A DNA stretch of 62,625 nt from Pseudoneobacillus rhizosphaerae (GCF_917563885.1 NZ_CAKJTG010000026.1:1-62625), one strand, 5' to 3'; shown: positions 32,223-40,895, counted from the first letter of the stretch. Program-made: numbers and translations. The notes: a model not told the origin generated them from the sequence alone.

Positions 32223-33011
32223 ATGGAACTATCCATTTTATTAGAATACAGCTGGGTATTATTGCTTTTAATAGCTATTGAAGGATTGCTTGCCGCCGAT
32301 AATGCTCTTGTTTTAGCAATCATGGTTAAGCATCTCCCAGATGAAGAAAGAAAACGTGCCTTGTTTTATGGTTTAGCCGGTGCCTTTGTGTTCCGATTTG
32401 GCTCCTTGTTTGCGATTTCCTTTCTCGTAGATGTATGGCAGGTTCAGGCGATTGGAGCACTTTATCTTTTATTCATCGCCTTCAATCATATTTTTAGAAA
32501 ATTAGTCGTAAATAAAGGAAAAGAGAAGAATAAAATAGAAGAAAAGAAAAAATCTGGATTCTGGGCAACAGTTATTAAAGTTGAATTAGCGGACATAGCT
32601 TTCGCGGTGGACTCCATCCTTGCAGCTGTTGCATTGGCTATGGCTCTTCCTAATACGAACCTTCCCAACATCGGTGGACTTGATGGTGGTAAGTTCTTAG
32701 TCATCTTTGCTGGTGGTCTAATCGGTTTGGTTATTATGCGTTTTGCAGCAAATTTCTTTGTAAAGTTGCTTCAAACAAGACCTGGACTGGAAATTGCCGC
32801 TTTTGCAATAGTCGGCTGGGTAGGGGTTAAACTAGCTGTTTTCACTTTAGGACATAAGGATGTGGGAGTTATCCCTTATGAGTTTGCTCATTCTACAACT
32901 TGGAAGATTATCTTTTATGCGGTATTGATACTCATTGCAGTTGCAGGTTGGTTCTTGTCAAAGGATAAAGCAGGTCGTCCAAGTGGGGAACATTCTCCTG
33001 GAACGGTATAA
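32223..33011 (+). CDS. TerC family Mn2+ exporter (YkoY-like)
   Basis: A 262 aa membrane protein with seven to eight helices. The two signature acidic motifs are ALIAIEGLLAADNALVLA-type (here LLIAIEGLLAADNALVLAIM) and VELADIAFAVDSILAAVALA. A charged cytosolic loop (VVNKGKEKNKIEEKKK) lies between them. TerC/YkoY proteins act in Mn2+ efflux or metalation of exported enzymes. No terminator separates it from the upstream pair, so Mn2+ read-through of the riboswitch would switch all three on. Confidence 0.92.
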   Translation: MELSILLEYSWVLLLLIAIEGLLAADNALVLAIMVKHLPDEERKRALFYGLAGAFVFRFGSLFAISFLVDVWQVQAIGALYLLFIAFNHIFRKLVVNKGKEKNKIEEKKKSGFWATVIKVELADIAFAVDSILAAVALAMALPNTNLPNIGGLDGGKFLVIFAGGLIGLVIMRFAANFFVKLLQTRPGLEIAAFAIVGWVGVKLAVFTLGHKDVGVIPYEFAHSTTWKIIFYAVLILIAVAGWFLSKDKAGRPSGEHSPGTV

Positions 33012-33022
33012 TAATTAAATTC

Positions 33023-33054
33023 AAACGCCGCCTTTTACTTGGCGGCTTTCGTTT
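33023..33054 (+). terminator. Terminator of the Mn2+ riboswitch operon
   Basis: GCCGCC and GGCGGC pair around TTTTACTT, extended by AAAC/GTTT, followed by a T-rich tract. Confidence 0.85.
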
Positions 33055-33079
33055 CACTTTACGGAAAGGAGAAATTTTA

Positions 33080-33712
33080 TTGAAATCATTCAGTGAATTA
33101 GCCCAAAGTGTGAAGTTTTCTAATAATGGCTTTAGAGTAATACTGAATGACAAAGATCCTAGCTTAGAATTTATTGGAGCAGGTAGAAGTGCATTTGTGT
33201 TTAAAATCAAGCATACTGACAAAGTAATTAAAGTGTTTTTTCCATCCTTTACAAAATTAGCGAAAGAAGAAGCTGAAATATACAATATTCTAGAAGGTAT
33301 TCCTTTTTATCCGAAGCTCTACGATTCAGGGGGAAATTACTTAGTTATTGATTATATCGAAGGACATACCCTTTTTAACTGTTTGGAAAAAGGCTACCCT
33401 ATCACAAATAAAAATGTAAGTGAAATAGATGAAGCGCTTAATCTTGCCGTAAGTAAAGGGTTAAATCCATCTGATGTACATTTGCGAAATATAATCTTAA
33501 CGCCCGAGGGAAGCATTAGAATGATCGATGTGGCTCGATTCCGACAAACGAAAACCTGTACTCAGTGGAACGAGTTGAAGACAGCTTTCTTTAAGCTCTA
33601 TAAGCGTCGGATTTTCCCCAAAAAAATTCCTGCCCTATTACTCAACTTTATCGCCCTGTTATACAAAAGAAAACTATTGCCATCATTATCCTTTTTATTA
33701 AATCATGTATAA
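33080..33712 (+). CDS. Small protein kinase-like protein (YrzF/YbdM type)
   Basis: A 210 aa minimal kinase fold. The glycine loop is GAGRSAFVFKI with the following lysine in DKVIKVFF. The catalytic loop reads PSDVHLRNIIL, carrying Asp and Asn but in the shortened order seen in Bacillus YrzF/YbdM, and IDVAR takes the place of DFG. The C-terminal 50 residues are basic and hydrophobic (LYKRRIFPKKIPALLLNFIA), suggesting membrane contact. TTG start with AAAGGAG. Substrate unknown. Confidence 0.8.
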   Translation: MKSFSELAQSVKFSNNGFRVILNDKDPSLEFIGAGRSAFVFKIKHTDKVIKVFFPSFTKLAKEEAEIYNILEGIPFYPKLYDSGGNYLVIDYIEGHTLFNCLEKGYPITNKNVSEIDEALNLAVSKGLNPSDVHLRNIILTPEGSIRMIDVARFRQTKTCTQWNELKTAFFKLYKRRIFPKKIPALLLNFIALLYKRKLLPSLSFLLNHV

Positions 33713-33802
33713 TAAGGACTTATTTTTTGAAAAATACGGAAGAATATACTAACTTATAATAGTCGATATACTATTTATTGAAACCCCTGGAGGCTGGTCT
33801 TT

Positions 33803-35128
33803 TTGGCAACTGAAATATTGGTACTTATAGTACTAATACTTATAAACGCATTTTTTGCTGCATCTGAAATCGCTTTGATTTCATTAAATGATAATAAAAT
33901 AAAACTAAATGCTGAAAGTGGAGATAAAAAGGCGAAAATGCTTCAAAATCTACTCTCAGAACCAAGCCGTTTTTTAGCTACGATTCAAATAGGTATCACT
34001 CTTGCCGGATTCCTAGCGAGTGCCTTTGCGGCTGGAAGCTTTTCAGGGAGGTTAACTGAATTCCTGATTGACATGGGAGTTCCAATCCCAAAAGATATGC
34101 TTGAAACGATTTCCGTTGTCTTCATCACATTAATTCTTTCCTATTTTACGTTAGTTGTTGGCGAGCTTGTACCGAAACGGTTAGCTTTACAAAAAGCAGA
34201 GGCCATTGCTTATACGGCAGTTGGTCCGCTTACTATATTATCAAAGGTTACAGCCCCGTTTGTTAAATTATTGACCTTATCCATGAACGTAATTGTGCGA
34301 TTATTTGGTGTCGACCCAAATGCCGAGGATGAGAACGTGACCGAAGAAGAAATTCGAATGATGGTCGATGTTGGAAAAGAAAAAGGTACAATCCAAGATA
34401 TTGAAAAAGTAATGATTAACAATATTTTTGAATTTGACAATAAAACGGTGTCCGATATCATGACTCATCGAACAAATATTGTCGCTATACCTATAAATTA
34501 TGGTTTAAAGGAAACAGCACGAACTGTAAATCTTGAAAAATACACAAGATTTCCTGTATACGATGACAATATCGATCATATCGTTGGTATTGTTCATGTG
34601 AAAGACTTGATCCAATTTATAGAAGATTGCGATGAAGAAAAGTTTAATTTACGAGAACTGATTCGTGATCCGTATTTTGTTCTAGAATCTATTCGAATTG
34701 ACCATCTGTTTAAAGAAATGCAAAAGAATAATATCCACATGGCCATTGCCGTAGATGAATATGGTGGAACAGATGGTATTGTGACAATTGAAGATTTAAT
34801 AGAAGAAATCGTTGGAAATATCTTTGATGAACATGATGACATGGATATTCATGACGAGGATATCATACAGTTAGATTCCAACACGTATCTATTCCCAGGG
34901 ACAACCAATCTTTACGAAGTGGAGGATATATTAAAAGTGGAATTGCCTGATCGAGATTACGATACGATAAGTGGTTTTGTAATTGGTCAATTAGGCTACA
35001 TTCCAGTAGGAGACCAACAACCATACATTGAATATCAAAATATCACCTTTGAAGTGGATGAAATGGATGAGCTCCGAATTATGAAAGTAAAGGTAACGGT
35101 GAAAGAAGTAGACGCATCAGAAGAATAA
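33803..35128 (+). CDS. CNNM-type transporter (DUF21-CBS-CorC), MpfA/YhdP-like
   Basis: A 441 aa hemolysin-family protein proposed to export Mg2+. Domain order: DUF21 with four helices (NAFFAASEIALISLN, IQIGITLAGFLASAFAAGSF, VVGELVPKRLALQKAE), a CBS pair about residues 215-335 (VSDIMTHRTNIVAIPI, FPVYDDNIDHIVGIVHVKDL, MAIAVDEYGGTDGIVTIEDL), and a CorC_HlyC tail with the acidic DEHDDMDIHDEDI. TTG start with CTGGAGG. It is monocistronic. Confidence 0.92.
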   Translation: MATEILVLIVLILINAFFAASEIALISLNDNKIKLNAESGDKKAKMLQNLLSEPSRFLATIQIGITLAGFLASAFAAGSFSGRLTEFLIDMGVPIPKDMLETISVVFITLILSYFTLVVGELVPKRLALQKAEAIAYTAVGPLTILSKVTAPFVKLLTLSMNVIVRLFGVDPNAEDENVTEEEIRMMVDVGKEKGTIQDIEKVMINNIFEFDNKTVSDIMTHRTNIVAIPINYGLKETARTVNLEKYTRFPVYDDNIDHIVGIVHVKDLIQFIEDCDEEKFNLRELIRDPYFVLESIRIDHLFKEMQKNNIHMAIAVDEYGGTDGIVTIEDLIEEIVGNIFDEHDDMDIHDEDIIQLDSNTYLFPGTTNLYEVEDILKVELPDRDYDTISGFVIGQLGYIPVGDQQPYIEYQNITFEVDEMDELRIMKVKVTVKEVDASEE

Positions 35129-35135
35129 CACAAAC

Positions 35136-35169
35136 GTCACTAAGAACGCTCTTAGTGGCTATTTTTTTT
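35136..35169 (+). terminator. Terminator of the CNNM gene
   Basis: CACTAAGA pairs with TCTTAGTG around ACGC and is followed by a T-run with one A near its start. Confidence 0.9.
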
Positions 35170-35310
35170 GGAAGAATAGTGAGACTTTCCATAATTCATT
35201 ACTATTTTAAAAAAATTATCTATTTATTTTAATCATAAATATGTTAAAATAGTCTCAATATTATGATAGATTTACTACAAGATTCACTAAAAAATACAGA
35301 GGTGCAAAAG

Positions 35311-35874
35311 ATGAAAAAAATGGTCATGATTTTAAGTCTAATGGGAACTCTTTTACTGGCTACTGCTTGTTCTGAACAAGCCACAAAAGAGACTGAGAAG
35401 GATAATGAACAAGTAGAATCTGAAAAGGCAGAAACTGATACTTCAGCGGTAATTGATGACGAGACAGCTGAAGAAATTCCAGGTGATGTGGAGTATGTCG
35501 AAGCGGAGCTGCCTGATAAACCAGAATACAATCAAATTTTCTCTATTTTCTTAGATGATCAAATGGAAGAATCCTTTAAAAAGCTTGTCGGAGAAGATTT
35601 AGATATTTTCCGAGTTACGTTTCAACAAATCACACCAGTACCTACGGACGATGAGAGCGTTTATGCGTTTCACGGATATATGCCTGGTCTTGAAGGTGTA
35701 GCGGAAGGTGTAGTTATTTTTGATGATAAGGGCAAGATGTGGGCAGCTACTTCAGAAGGGGAAAATGTTAATTTTTACTCAAATAGCGGTGATGTAAATC
35801 AACACCACCCGATTATTGAAGACTGGAGAATGAGCTTCTTTTCCGGTAGTCCAGTTGTTTATAAAGGACAGTAA
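35311..35874 (+). CDS. Lipoprotein of unknown function
   Basis: A 187 aa lipoprotein. The signal MKKMVMILSLMGTLLLATAC ends in a lipobox LATAC, and the next 45 residues are a very acidic linker rich in Glu, Thr and Asp. The C-terminal 120 residues form a compact domain (NQIFSIFLDDQMEESFKKL, YAFHGYMPGLEGVAEGVVIF, MWAATSEGENVNFYSNSGDV). The ATG at 35311 follows AGAGGTG. The domain family is not recognised. Membrane-anchored on the outer face. Confidence 0.75.
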   Translation: MKKMVMILSLMGTLLLATACSEQATKETEKDNEQVESEKAETDTSAVIDDETAEEIPGDVEYVEAELPDKPEYNQIFSIFLDDQMEESFKKLVGEDLDIFRVTFQQITPVPTDDESVYAFHGYMPGLEGVAEGVVIFDDKGKMWAATSEGENVNFYSNSGDVNQHHPIIEDWRMSFFSGSPVVYKGQ

Positions 35875-35898
35875 CTATAATTTGTGATAAAAAATGTG

Positions 35899-35935
35899 CC
35901 AAAAGCTAATATATGCTTTTGGTATTTATTTTAGT
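35899..35935 (+). terminator. Terminator after the lipoprotein gene
   Basis: CCAAAAGC and GCTTTTGG pair around an eight-base loop, followed by TATTTATTTT. Confidence 0.75.
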
Positions 35936-36034
35936 TAAAAATTAATTTTATTCTAGCGATTATTTATGAAGGAATTTAATCGAGAATAGGAGAATAGTTT
36001 TAGTTGGTTGACTTAATTGAAGAGGAGTAATTTT

Positions 36035-36835
36035 ATGAAGAAGAAAAGTAGTGCATTTATTCTTCTTTTGATCGCTTTTCTAGTATTTTCAAATACTGGA
36101 TATGCAAAATCGGTTAGTAAGAGAATAACTGCTATATTTGGGTCAAATGTAATTAAGGTAAATGGGAAGACACAGAATACAGAGACGTTAGCAAATGGTT
36201 CAAAAGTGTATGTTCCAATTAATGATTTAACAAAACTGACAGGTGCAGCCGTTAAAAAAACTGGAACAACATACGCTATTACACCGGTCGTGAAAGATGA
36301 TGGTGTAACAAAAAAACAAGTGGATGCCGTGAAGAAAGACTTAGCAGGAGTTCAAAAAGACCTTGATGACGTTCAAATAAAGGTTAAATTTATGAATCAT
36401 TACAAAATGTTAGAGGATTTTACTGTTCATCTTTATATGTTCAGCGAATATCTTGATATGGCCTACTTTGAAATTCGTGATGGTGGAGGTAAAGGTCCAC
36501 TAAACAAAACTCAGCAATATTATAACGATTTAAATGGATTGCTAGATGATCTAACTAAGGAATATTCAAAGCTAGAGACAACAGCAAAAAAAGTAGGATT
36601 TGATTATAAAGAAGATTCTAGAATCGTGAAGGACATCATTGCAGTTTACAAAAGCTCATTAGAATCAATGGGAGAGTCGTTAGATCTTTTAGAAGAATAT
36701 GCAGAAACGTCTAATGATAACATTGCAGATGAAAGCTTTAATAAATCTTCAGAAGCATTAGATTTAGCCTATGATGCTGAGGATTTATCACTTCAAGGCT
36801 ATAGTTATTACTTAAGTGAAATAAGCGGTAGATAA
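36035..36835 (+). CDS. Secreted protein with a copper-amine-oxidase-N-like stalk domain
   Basis: A 266 aa exported protein. The signal peptide (FILLLIAFLVFSNTGYAKS) is followed by a short domain ITAIFGSNVIKVNGKTQNTE ... VYVPINDLTKLTGAAVKKTG that resembles the Cu_amine_oxidN1 repeat of surface proteins. A heptad-like segment (KKQVDAVKKDLAGVQKDLDD) and a long helical region follow. The ATG at 36035 follows AGAGGAG. Function unknown. Confidence 0.72.
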   Translation: MKKKSSAFILLLIAFLVFSNTGYAKSVSKRITAIFGSNVIKVNGKTQNTETLANGSKVYVPINDLTKLTGAAVKKTGTTYAITPVVKDDGVTKKQVDAVKKDLAGVQKDLDDVQIKVKFMNHYKMLEDFTVHLYMFSEYLDMAYFEIRDGGGKGPLNKTQQYYNDLNGLLDDLTKEYSKLETTAKKVGFDYKEDSRIVKDIIAVYKSSLESMGESLDLLEEYAETSNDNIADESFNKSSEALDLAYDAEDLSLQGYSYYLSEISGR

Positions 36836-36843
36836 TGATAACG

Positions 36844-36867
36844 GCCCTTCCACTTGGAGGGCTTTTA
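36844..36867 (+). terminator. Terminator after the stalk-domain gene
   Basis: GCCCTTCC pairs with GGAGGGC around ACTT, followed by TTTTAGTTT. Confidence 0.8.
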
Positions 36868-36912
36868 GTTTGAATATTTTTATTAGGAATTTGCTGGCGT
36901 CGTATTAGTACT

Positions 36913-37052
36913 TTATCCCCATCGTTATCCACCGGCAAAAGTTGGATTTAATGCAATTTATCTGACTTATCCACACTGTCCACAGAGTTATCCTCAGGTT
37001 TATACACAGTATTATGAACAAATAATCCACAGAATTGACCTATTTATCCACT
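36913..37052 (+). promoter_or_regulatory. Cluster of DnaA-box-like 9-mers
   Basis: Within 140 bp, seven or eight same-strand 9-mers match or nearly match TTATNCACA: TTATCCCCA 36913, TTATCCACC 36925, TTATCCACA 36967 (perfect), CTGTCCACA 36976 (weak), TTATCCTCA 36988, TTATACACA 37000 (perfect), TAATCCACA 37023, TTATCCACT 37044. The spacing from 36976 to 36988 to 37000 is 12 bases. No gene lies in 36836-37320. B. subtilis has several such clusters outside oriC that help control initiation; a role here is inferred. Confidence 0.8.
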
Positions 37053-37287
37053 AGGATCTTTTTTTGTTGATATTGGAACAAATGAAAAAGACTTGCAACT
37101 AATCCTAATGATGAAGTGAGTTCACATTCTATTCATATTTAACAACGTTAATATGTTAAGAAACTGTGAAATGAATTGAATCTGAGTACTCTCTGCAGTA
37201 TATTATGAGTGTAGAGAAGAAGTATCCTCTCTTACATGAAAATTGCATGATGACTTTTGTTTTTAATTCCCCCTTATATTATTTTTT

Positions 37288-37322
37288 GAAGCAGGATGAC
37301 AAATCATCCTGCTTCCTTTTTT
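37288..37322 (+). terminator. Plus-strand terminator with no assigned gene
   Basis: GAAGCAGGATGA pairs perfectly with TCATCCTGCTTC around CAAA and is followed by CTTTTTT on the plus strand. On the minus strand the following bases are A, so it cannot serve yfhD in the usual way. The nearest plus-strand gene ends 450 bp upstream behind its own terminator. Confidence 0.75.
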
Positions 37323-37509
37323 ACTTTTTTTTCCGTGATTGTACTCGTTGGTTAGCAGCGTTAGCTCGTGCTAGAGCTTCTAAGTCAGCGCCATCTGCCA
37401 TCTCTTTTGAAAACTCCACATCATTACCATCGGATTTTAAATTCTTTGGTACTTGAGGAAGGCTTGCTTTGTTTCGGTCTCGAGTTTTATGTCCATGTGA
37501 TCTACCCAT
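37321..37509 (-). CDS. yfhD: YfhD family small protein
   Basis: A 62 aa hydrophilic protein: MGRSHGHKTRDRNKASLPQV, then EFSKEMADGADLEALARANA and a basic end. Length and sequence fit YfhD of Bacillus, whose function is unknown. It is the first gene of the block conserved with B. subtilis. Ribosome site AAAGGGG. Its stop codon sits right at the edge of the hairpin at 37288-37315. Confidence 0.9.
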   Translation of the reverse strand: MGRSHGHKTRDRNKASLPQVPKNLKSDGNDVEFSKEMADGADLEALARANAANQRVQSRKKK

Positions 37510-37615
37510 TACTAAAATCCCCTTTCAAAACAATAAGGTACGAAAACATAATTGTTTTCGTACCTTATTGTTTGTTAAAACAGTGAAATTATGAGGAGAT
37601 TTTCGCATATGTGCT

Positions 37616-37741
37616 TTATCTCATGCTGTTGCTTTTGTATCCCCCAGCACGGTCAGCTTTTTGGAACTCACGAGAATATGTAACTGCTTGCATACTAGTT
37701 AAATTACTTTTTACCTTTTCTTTTCTGTTGTTTTTAGTCAT
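37616..37741 (-). CDS. yfhE: YfhE family small protein
   Basis: A 41 aa basic protein: MTKNNRKEKVKSNLTSMQAV, then TYSREFQKADRAGGYKSNSM and a final Arg. This matches the short YfhE family, which sits between yfhD and yfhF in Bacillus as here. AAAGGAAAGG lies about 13 bases before the ATG. Function unknown. Confidence 0.85.
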   Translation of the reverse strand: MTKNNRKEKVKSNLTSMQAVTYSREFQKADRAGGYKSNSMR

Positions 37742-37836
37742 GTGTTATCAACCTTTCCTTTCGTTTCTTTTTTTAGTAGGGAACCTTTTCTCTGGATGCC
37801 TTCCTATTTTTGCCCTAAACGAAAGGGGATAAACGG

Positions 37837-38745
37837 TTATTTTTGAAAAATATCTTTTAAAGCAGAATCTAAGGTCGGGAAGTGAAACTTATAGTCATGA
37901 TCAAGTAATTTTTTTGGCAAAACCTTTTGTCCTTCTAACATCAGCAAACTCATTTCACCTAATAGAATCTTTAAAGCAATTTCTGGAGTTGGAACCCAAT
38001 GAGGTCGATTCAATACCTTTGCAAGTGCCTTTCCAAACTCATCCATAGTAACAGGATTTGGTGAAATGAAATTAACAGGACCTTTATACAATTCATTTTG
38101 AATCAAAAAAGAAATCGCCTGAATCACATCTTCAATATGAATCCAGGAAACCCATTGATTCCCCTTACCTAATTTTCCACCTGCAAATAATCGATAAGGT
38201 AGTGCCATTTTCGGTAAAGCCCCTTCATTTTTAGCTAGAATGATACCGAAACGAGCTAACACAGTTCGTACACCAATCGTTTCAGCCTTCTTTGCAAGGT
38301 CTTCCCATTGTTTAACCGTTTCCGCTAAAAAATCAGAACCGACACTGTTGCTTTCCTCTGTAAAAGTTTCTGAAGTAGACGTCCCGTAATAGCCGATAGC
38401 GCTGGCATTAATAAGAACTTGAGGTTTTTCCTTCAGGTTTTCCATTATATGAAGCAGCTCATTTGTTGCTTTTAATCGGCTCTGTAAAATTCTTTGTTTT
38501 CTTTTTTCATCCCATCGGCCACTATTAATGGATTCTCCAGCTAAATTAATAAATACATGAACTCCTTCAAGCAATGGGGCTGGATGGCTATCCGCATTTA
38601 GCCACTCTATATAGGTTAATTTCAATTGAGGGGATGTTGGTTTTGGGTGACGTGTTAGGATCACAACATCATCTCCGTTTTTTAGAAAAAAATCACTAAG
38701 TGCTTGACCGACAAAGCCAGAACCTCCAGCAATGACAATTTTCAA
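37837..38745 (-). CDS. yfhF: TIGR01777 family NAD(P)-binding epimerase-like protein
   Basis: A 302 aa extended-SDR (SulA/YfhF type) protein. It has the dinucleotide motif KIVIAGGSGFVGQALSDFF at the N terminus, HVFINLAGESINSGRWDEKRK, the active-site region NASAIGYYGTSTSETF, and the late PNPVTMDEFGKALAKVLNRPHW. The TTG at 38745 follows AAAGGAGTGA and matches family length; the longer frame to 38847 would run into the recX promoter. Divergent from recX. Substrate unknown. Confidence 0.88.
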   Translation of the reverse strand: MKIVIAGGSGFVGQALSDFFLKNGDDVVILTRHPKPTSPQLKLTYIEWLNADSHPAPLLEGVHVFINLAGESINSGRWDEKRKQRILQSRLKATNELLHIMENLKEKPQVLINASAIGYYGTSTSETFTEESNSVGSDFLAETVKQWEDLAKKAETIGVRTVLARFGIILAKNEGALPKMALPYRLFAGGKLGKGNQWVSWIHIEDVIQAISFLIQNELYKGPVNFISPNPVTMDEFGKALAKVLNRPHWVPTPEIALKILLGEMSLLMLEGQKVLPKKLLDHDYKFHFPTLDSALKDIFQK

Positions 38746-38817
38746 AAAAATCACTCCTTTTAGCAATTTTATACCATTTAAGCTCACATATGCTAAATTT
38801 AAGATGAGGTGAAAAAA

Positions 38818-39615
38818 ATGGTTCATATTACGAAAATTACAACACAAAAAAAACCTGGTCGGTTTAACATTTTTGTGAATGATGGTAATGGTGAAAAGTA
38901 TGCCTTTAGCGTCGATGAAGATGTATTAATTAAATACGAAATGAAAAAAGGGATGGAATTAGATGAGTTTACTCAAATTGAGATTCTCTACCAAGACACC
39001 GTCCGAAAAGCCTTTGGAACAGCGATTCAATATTTAGCAATTAGAATGCGTTCAGAAAAGGAAGTTAAGGACTATTTAAAACAAAAGGATATCGAAGAAT
39101 CAGTCATTCAAGAGGTCATCCATCGGCTTTATGGCTTGAAATACTTAAATGATGAAGAATTTGCTCTTGCTTTTATGAGAACGCAAATCAATACAACGGA
39201 CAAAGGACCGAATGTCATTAAGCTAGAATTAATGGAAAAAGGAATTAGTGAATCGATTATAAAATCAGTCCAAACTGAATTCACCTATGATCTCCAATTG
39301 TCAAAAGTGATTCAACTATGTCAAAAGGCACAAAAGAAACAGCGGAAAGATTCTACCTATATTTTTGAGCAAAAGTTAAAACAGGCTCTCTCGCGGAAAG
39401 GTTATTCTTTTTCAATTATTGATGAAGCTATGGTGGAACTGAAGGATTCATTATTAAACGAGGATATAGAGCTTGAAGCTATTAAAAAACAAGGGGAAAA
39501 GGCAGTTAGAAAATATGGAAATGATAGTTATAAAATAAAACAATTTCTTTATGGTAAAGGGTTTGGAATGGACCAAATTGATGACTATTTAAATAGCTTG
39601 GATCACGAGGAGTGA
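38818..39615 (+). CDS. recX: Recombination regulator RecX
   Basis: A 265 aa RecX, which modulates RecA filaments. The three-helix RecX repeats are visible: IRMRSEKEVKDYLKQKDIEE, then LKYLNDEEFALAFMRTQINT, KGPNVIKLELMEKGIS, and a third repeat ending IKQFLYGKGFGMDQIDDYLN. The N-terminal 60 residues form the extra Bacillus-type module. The ATG at 38818 follows GAGGTGA; the GTG at 38809 overlaps that site. It is divergent from yfhF, and the terminator overlaps its stop codon. Confidence 0.92.
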   Translation: MVHITKITTQKKPGRFNIFVNDGNGEKYAFSVDEDVLIKYEMKKGMELDEFTQIEILYQDTVRKAFGTAIQYLAIRMRSEKEVKDYLKQKDIEESVIQEVIHRLYGLKYLNDEEFALAFMRTQINTTDKGPNVIKLELMEKGISESIIKSVQTEFTYDLQLSKVIQLCQKAQKKQRKDSTYIFEQKLKQALSRKGYSFSIIDEAMVELKDSLLNEDIELEAIKKQGEKAVRKYGNDSYKIKQFLYGKGFGMDQIDDYLNSLDHEE

Positions 39616-39630
39616 CCCAAGCTTATTTTT
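39595..39630. terminator. Terminator between recX and the convergent SDR gene
   Basis: AGCTTGGATCAC pairs with GTGACCCAAGCT around GAGGA, starting inside the recX end and followed by TATTTTTATTTT on the plus strand. Confidence 0.75.
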
Positions 39631-40303
39631 ATTTTCGATTCTCGATTATGATCGATTCCTCATTTAATTGGGACATGATAATTTCAGCAACCTCTTTGGG
39701 AGAACGTAATCTAGAAGGATCTTTAATATGATCACTATTTTCCCAAAAAGGAGTATCCATTCCTCCCATATAAACAGGGGTGAATTTGATATTTGTATTT
39801 TCGTATTCCTTTTGTAGGCTCTCCGTGAAGCCTCTGACAGCAAATTTACTCGCTACATAAGCGGCTTCATTCACTTTTCCACGTAATCCAGCAGTAGAAA
39901 TAATATTCATAACAAATCCTGAATTTTGTTGTTCGAGTATAGGTAAAATAGCTTTTGTAACATAAATGGTTCCTAGGAAATTAGTTTCAGTCATCTCAAC
40001 GATTTCGTTTTCATCCATTTTTACGAATGGTCCAAAGTAGCCAACACCAGCATTGTTAATAACCCCCTGTAAAGAGTAATCTTCACTAAGCTCATTGATT
40101 TTTGCTGAAATTTCATGATATGAACGAATGTCTGCTTGAATGACATCAGCGTTTCCGCCAAGCTGCTCAATTTCCATCTTTACCCTTTGGAGTTTATCCT
40201 TTGACCTTCCAACTAATAGAATATGTAAATTATTTTGCGAAAATAATAACGCAAGCTCTCTTCCTAATCCAGAACCGGCACCTGTAATTAATAATGCTTT
40301 CAT
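39629..40303 (-). CDS. Short-chain dehydrogenase/reductase
   Basis: A 224 aa classical SDR with TGAGSGLGRELALLF at the N terminus, VGRSKDK after strand 2 (NADP preference likely), NNAGVGYFGPF, and the catalytic set in IISTAGLRGKVNEAAYVASK. The C-terminal YMGGMDTPFW is the usual substrate loop. It is inserted between recX and yfhH, where my memory of B. subtilis has nothing, so it may be a lineage-specific gene. Substrate unknown. Confidence 0.88.
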   Translation of the reverse strand: MKALLITGAGSGLGRELALLFSQNNLHILLVGRSKDKLQRVKMEIEQLGGNADVIQADIRSYHEISAKINELSEDYSLQGVINNAGVGYFGPFVKMDENEIVEMTETNFLGTIYVTKAILPILEQQNSGFVMNIISTAGLRGKVNEAAYVASKFAVRGFTESLQKEYENTNIKFTPVYMGGMDTPFWENSDHIKDPSRLRSPKEVAEIIMSQLNEESIIIENRK

Positions 40304-40565
40304 TGTGCATTCTCCTTTCGTGTTGTCGATATTTTTATTATACTAAAAGAAAGCCTTATTTTTGCATAGATTGTTTTTCGAATATGATATGAATCCCGTG
40401 CAAATATGGGTTTCGTGCTCTTTTCCTTACTCAAAAGGTTCATACACTTAAAAAATGAGACTAAAACCGTAAAAATCCAAATTCCGATTTTTACTTTGAT
40501 TCAAATAGCACCAAGATATGAAAAGAGCCTTAAAGAAACTGATTTGACATAAAGGGGAATGCAAA

Positions 40566-40895
40566 ATGCAACAACAAGAAAAGAGATATAGTCAAATGTC
40601 CACTTTTGAGCTGCAGCAAGAAATTTCTCAGTTAAATGAAAAGGCAAGAAAAGCGGAGCAAATGGGAATGGTTAGTGAATTTGCTGTATTAGAACGAAAA
40701 GCAATCATGGCCAAGTCTTATTTAATTGATCCTAGCACGATAAAAGAAAATGAACTATATGAGATTGAAGGCGCTCCAGGATCTTATTTTAAAGTCCAAT
40801 ATTTAAATGGTGTTTTTGCCTGGGGCTTTCGTGTTGGTGGCAATACAGATGAAGAGGCACTTCCAATTTCGATGCTAAAGGATTTGAAAAAATAA
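40566..40895 (+). CDS. yfhH: YfhH family protein (DUF1811)
   Basis: A 109 aa protein. It has an N-terminal helical half (YSQMSTFELQQEISQLNEKA, then MGMVSEFAVLERKAIMAKSY) and a C-terminal beta domain (FKVQYLNGVFAWGFRVGG). It follows the YfhH pattern throughout and is in the expected position after recX. Ribosome site AAAGGGG. Function unknown. Confidence 0.9.
   Translation: MQQQEKRYSQMSTFELQQEISQLNEKARKAEQMGMVSEFAVLERKAIMAKSYLIDPSTIKENELYEIEGAPGSYFKVQYLNGVFAWGFRVGGNTDEEALPISMLKDLKK

Noticed and set aside
37205-37456. 83-codon plus-strand frame
   Set aside because: It lies antisense to yfhD, crosses the terminator at 37288 and has no ribosome site.
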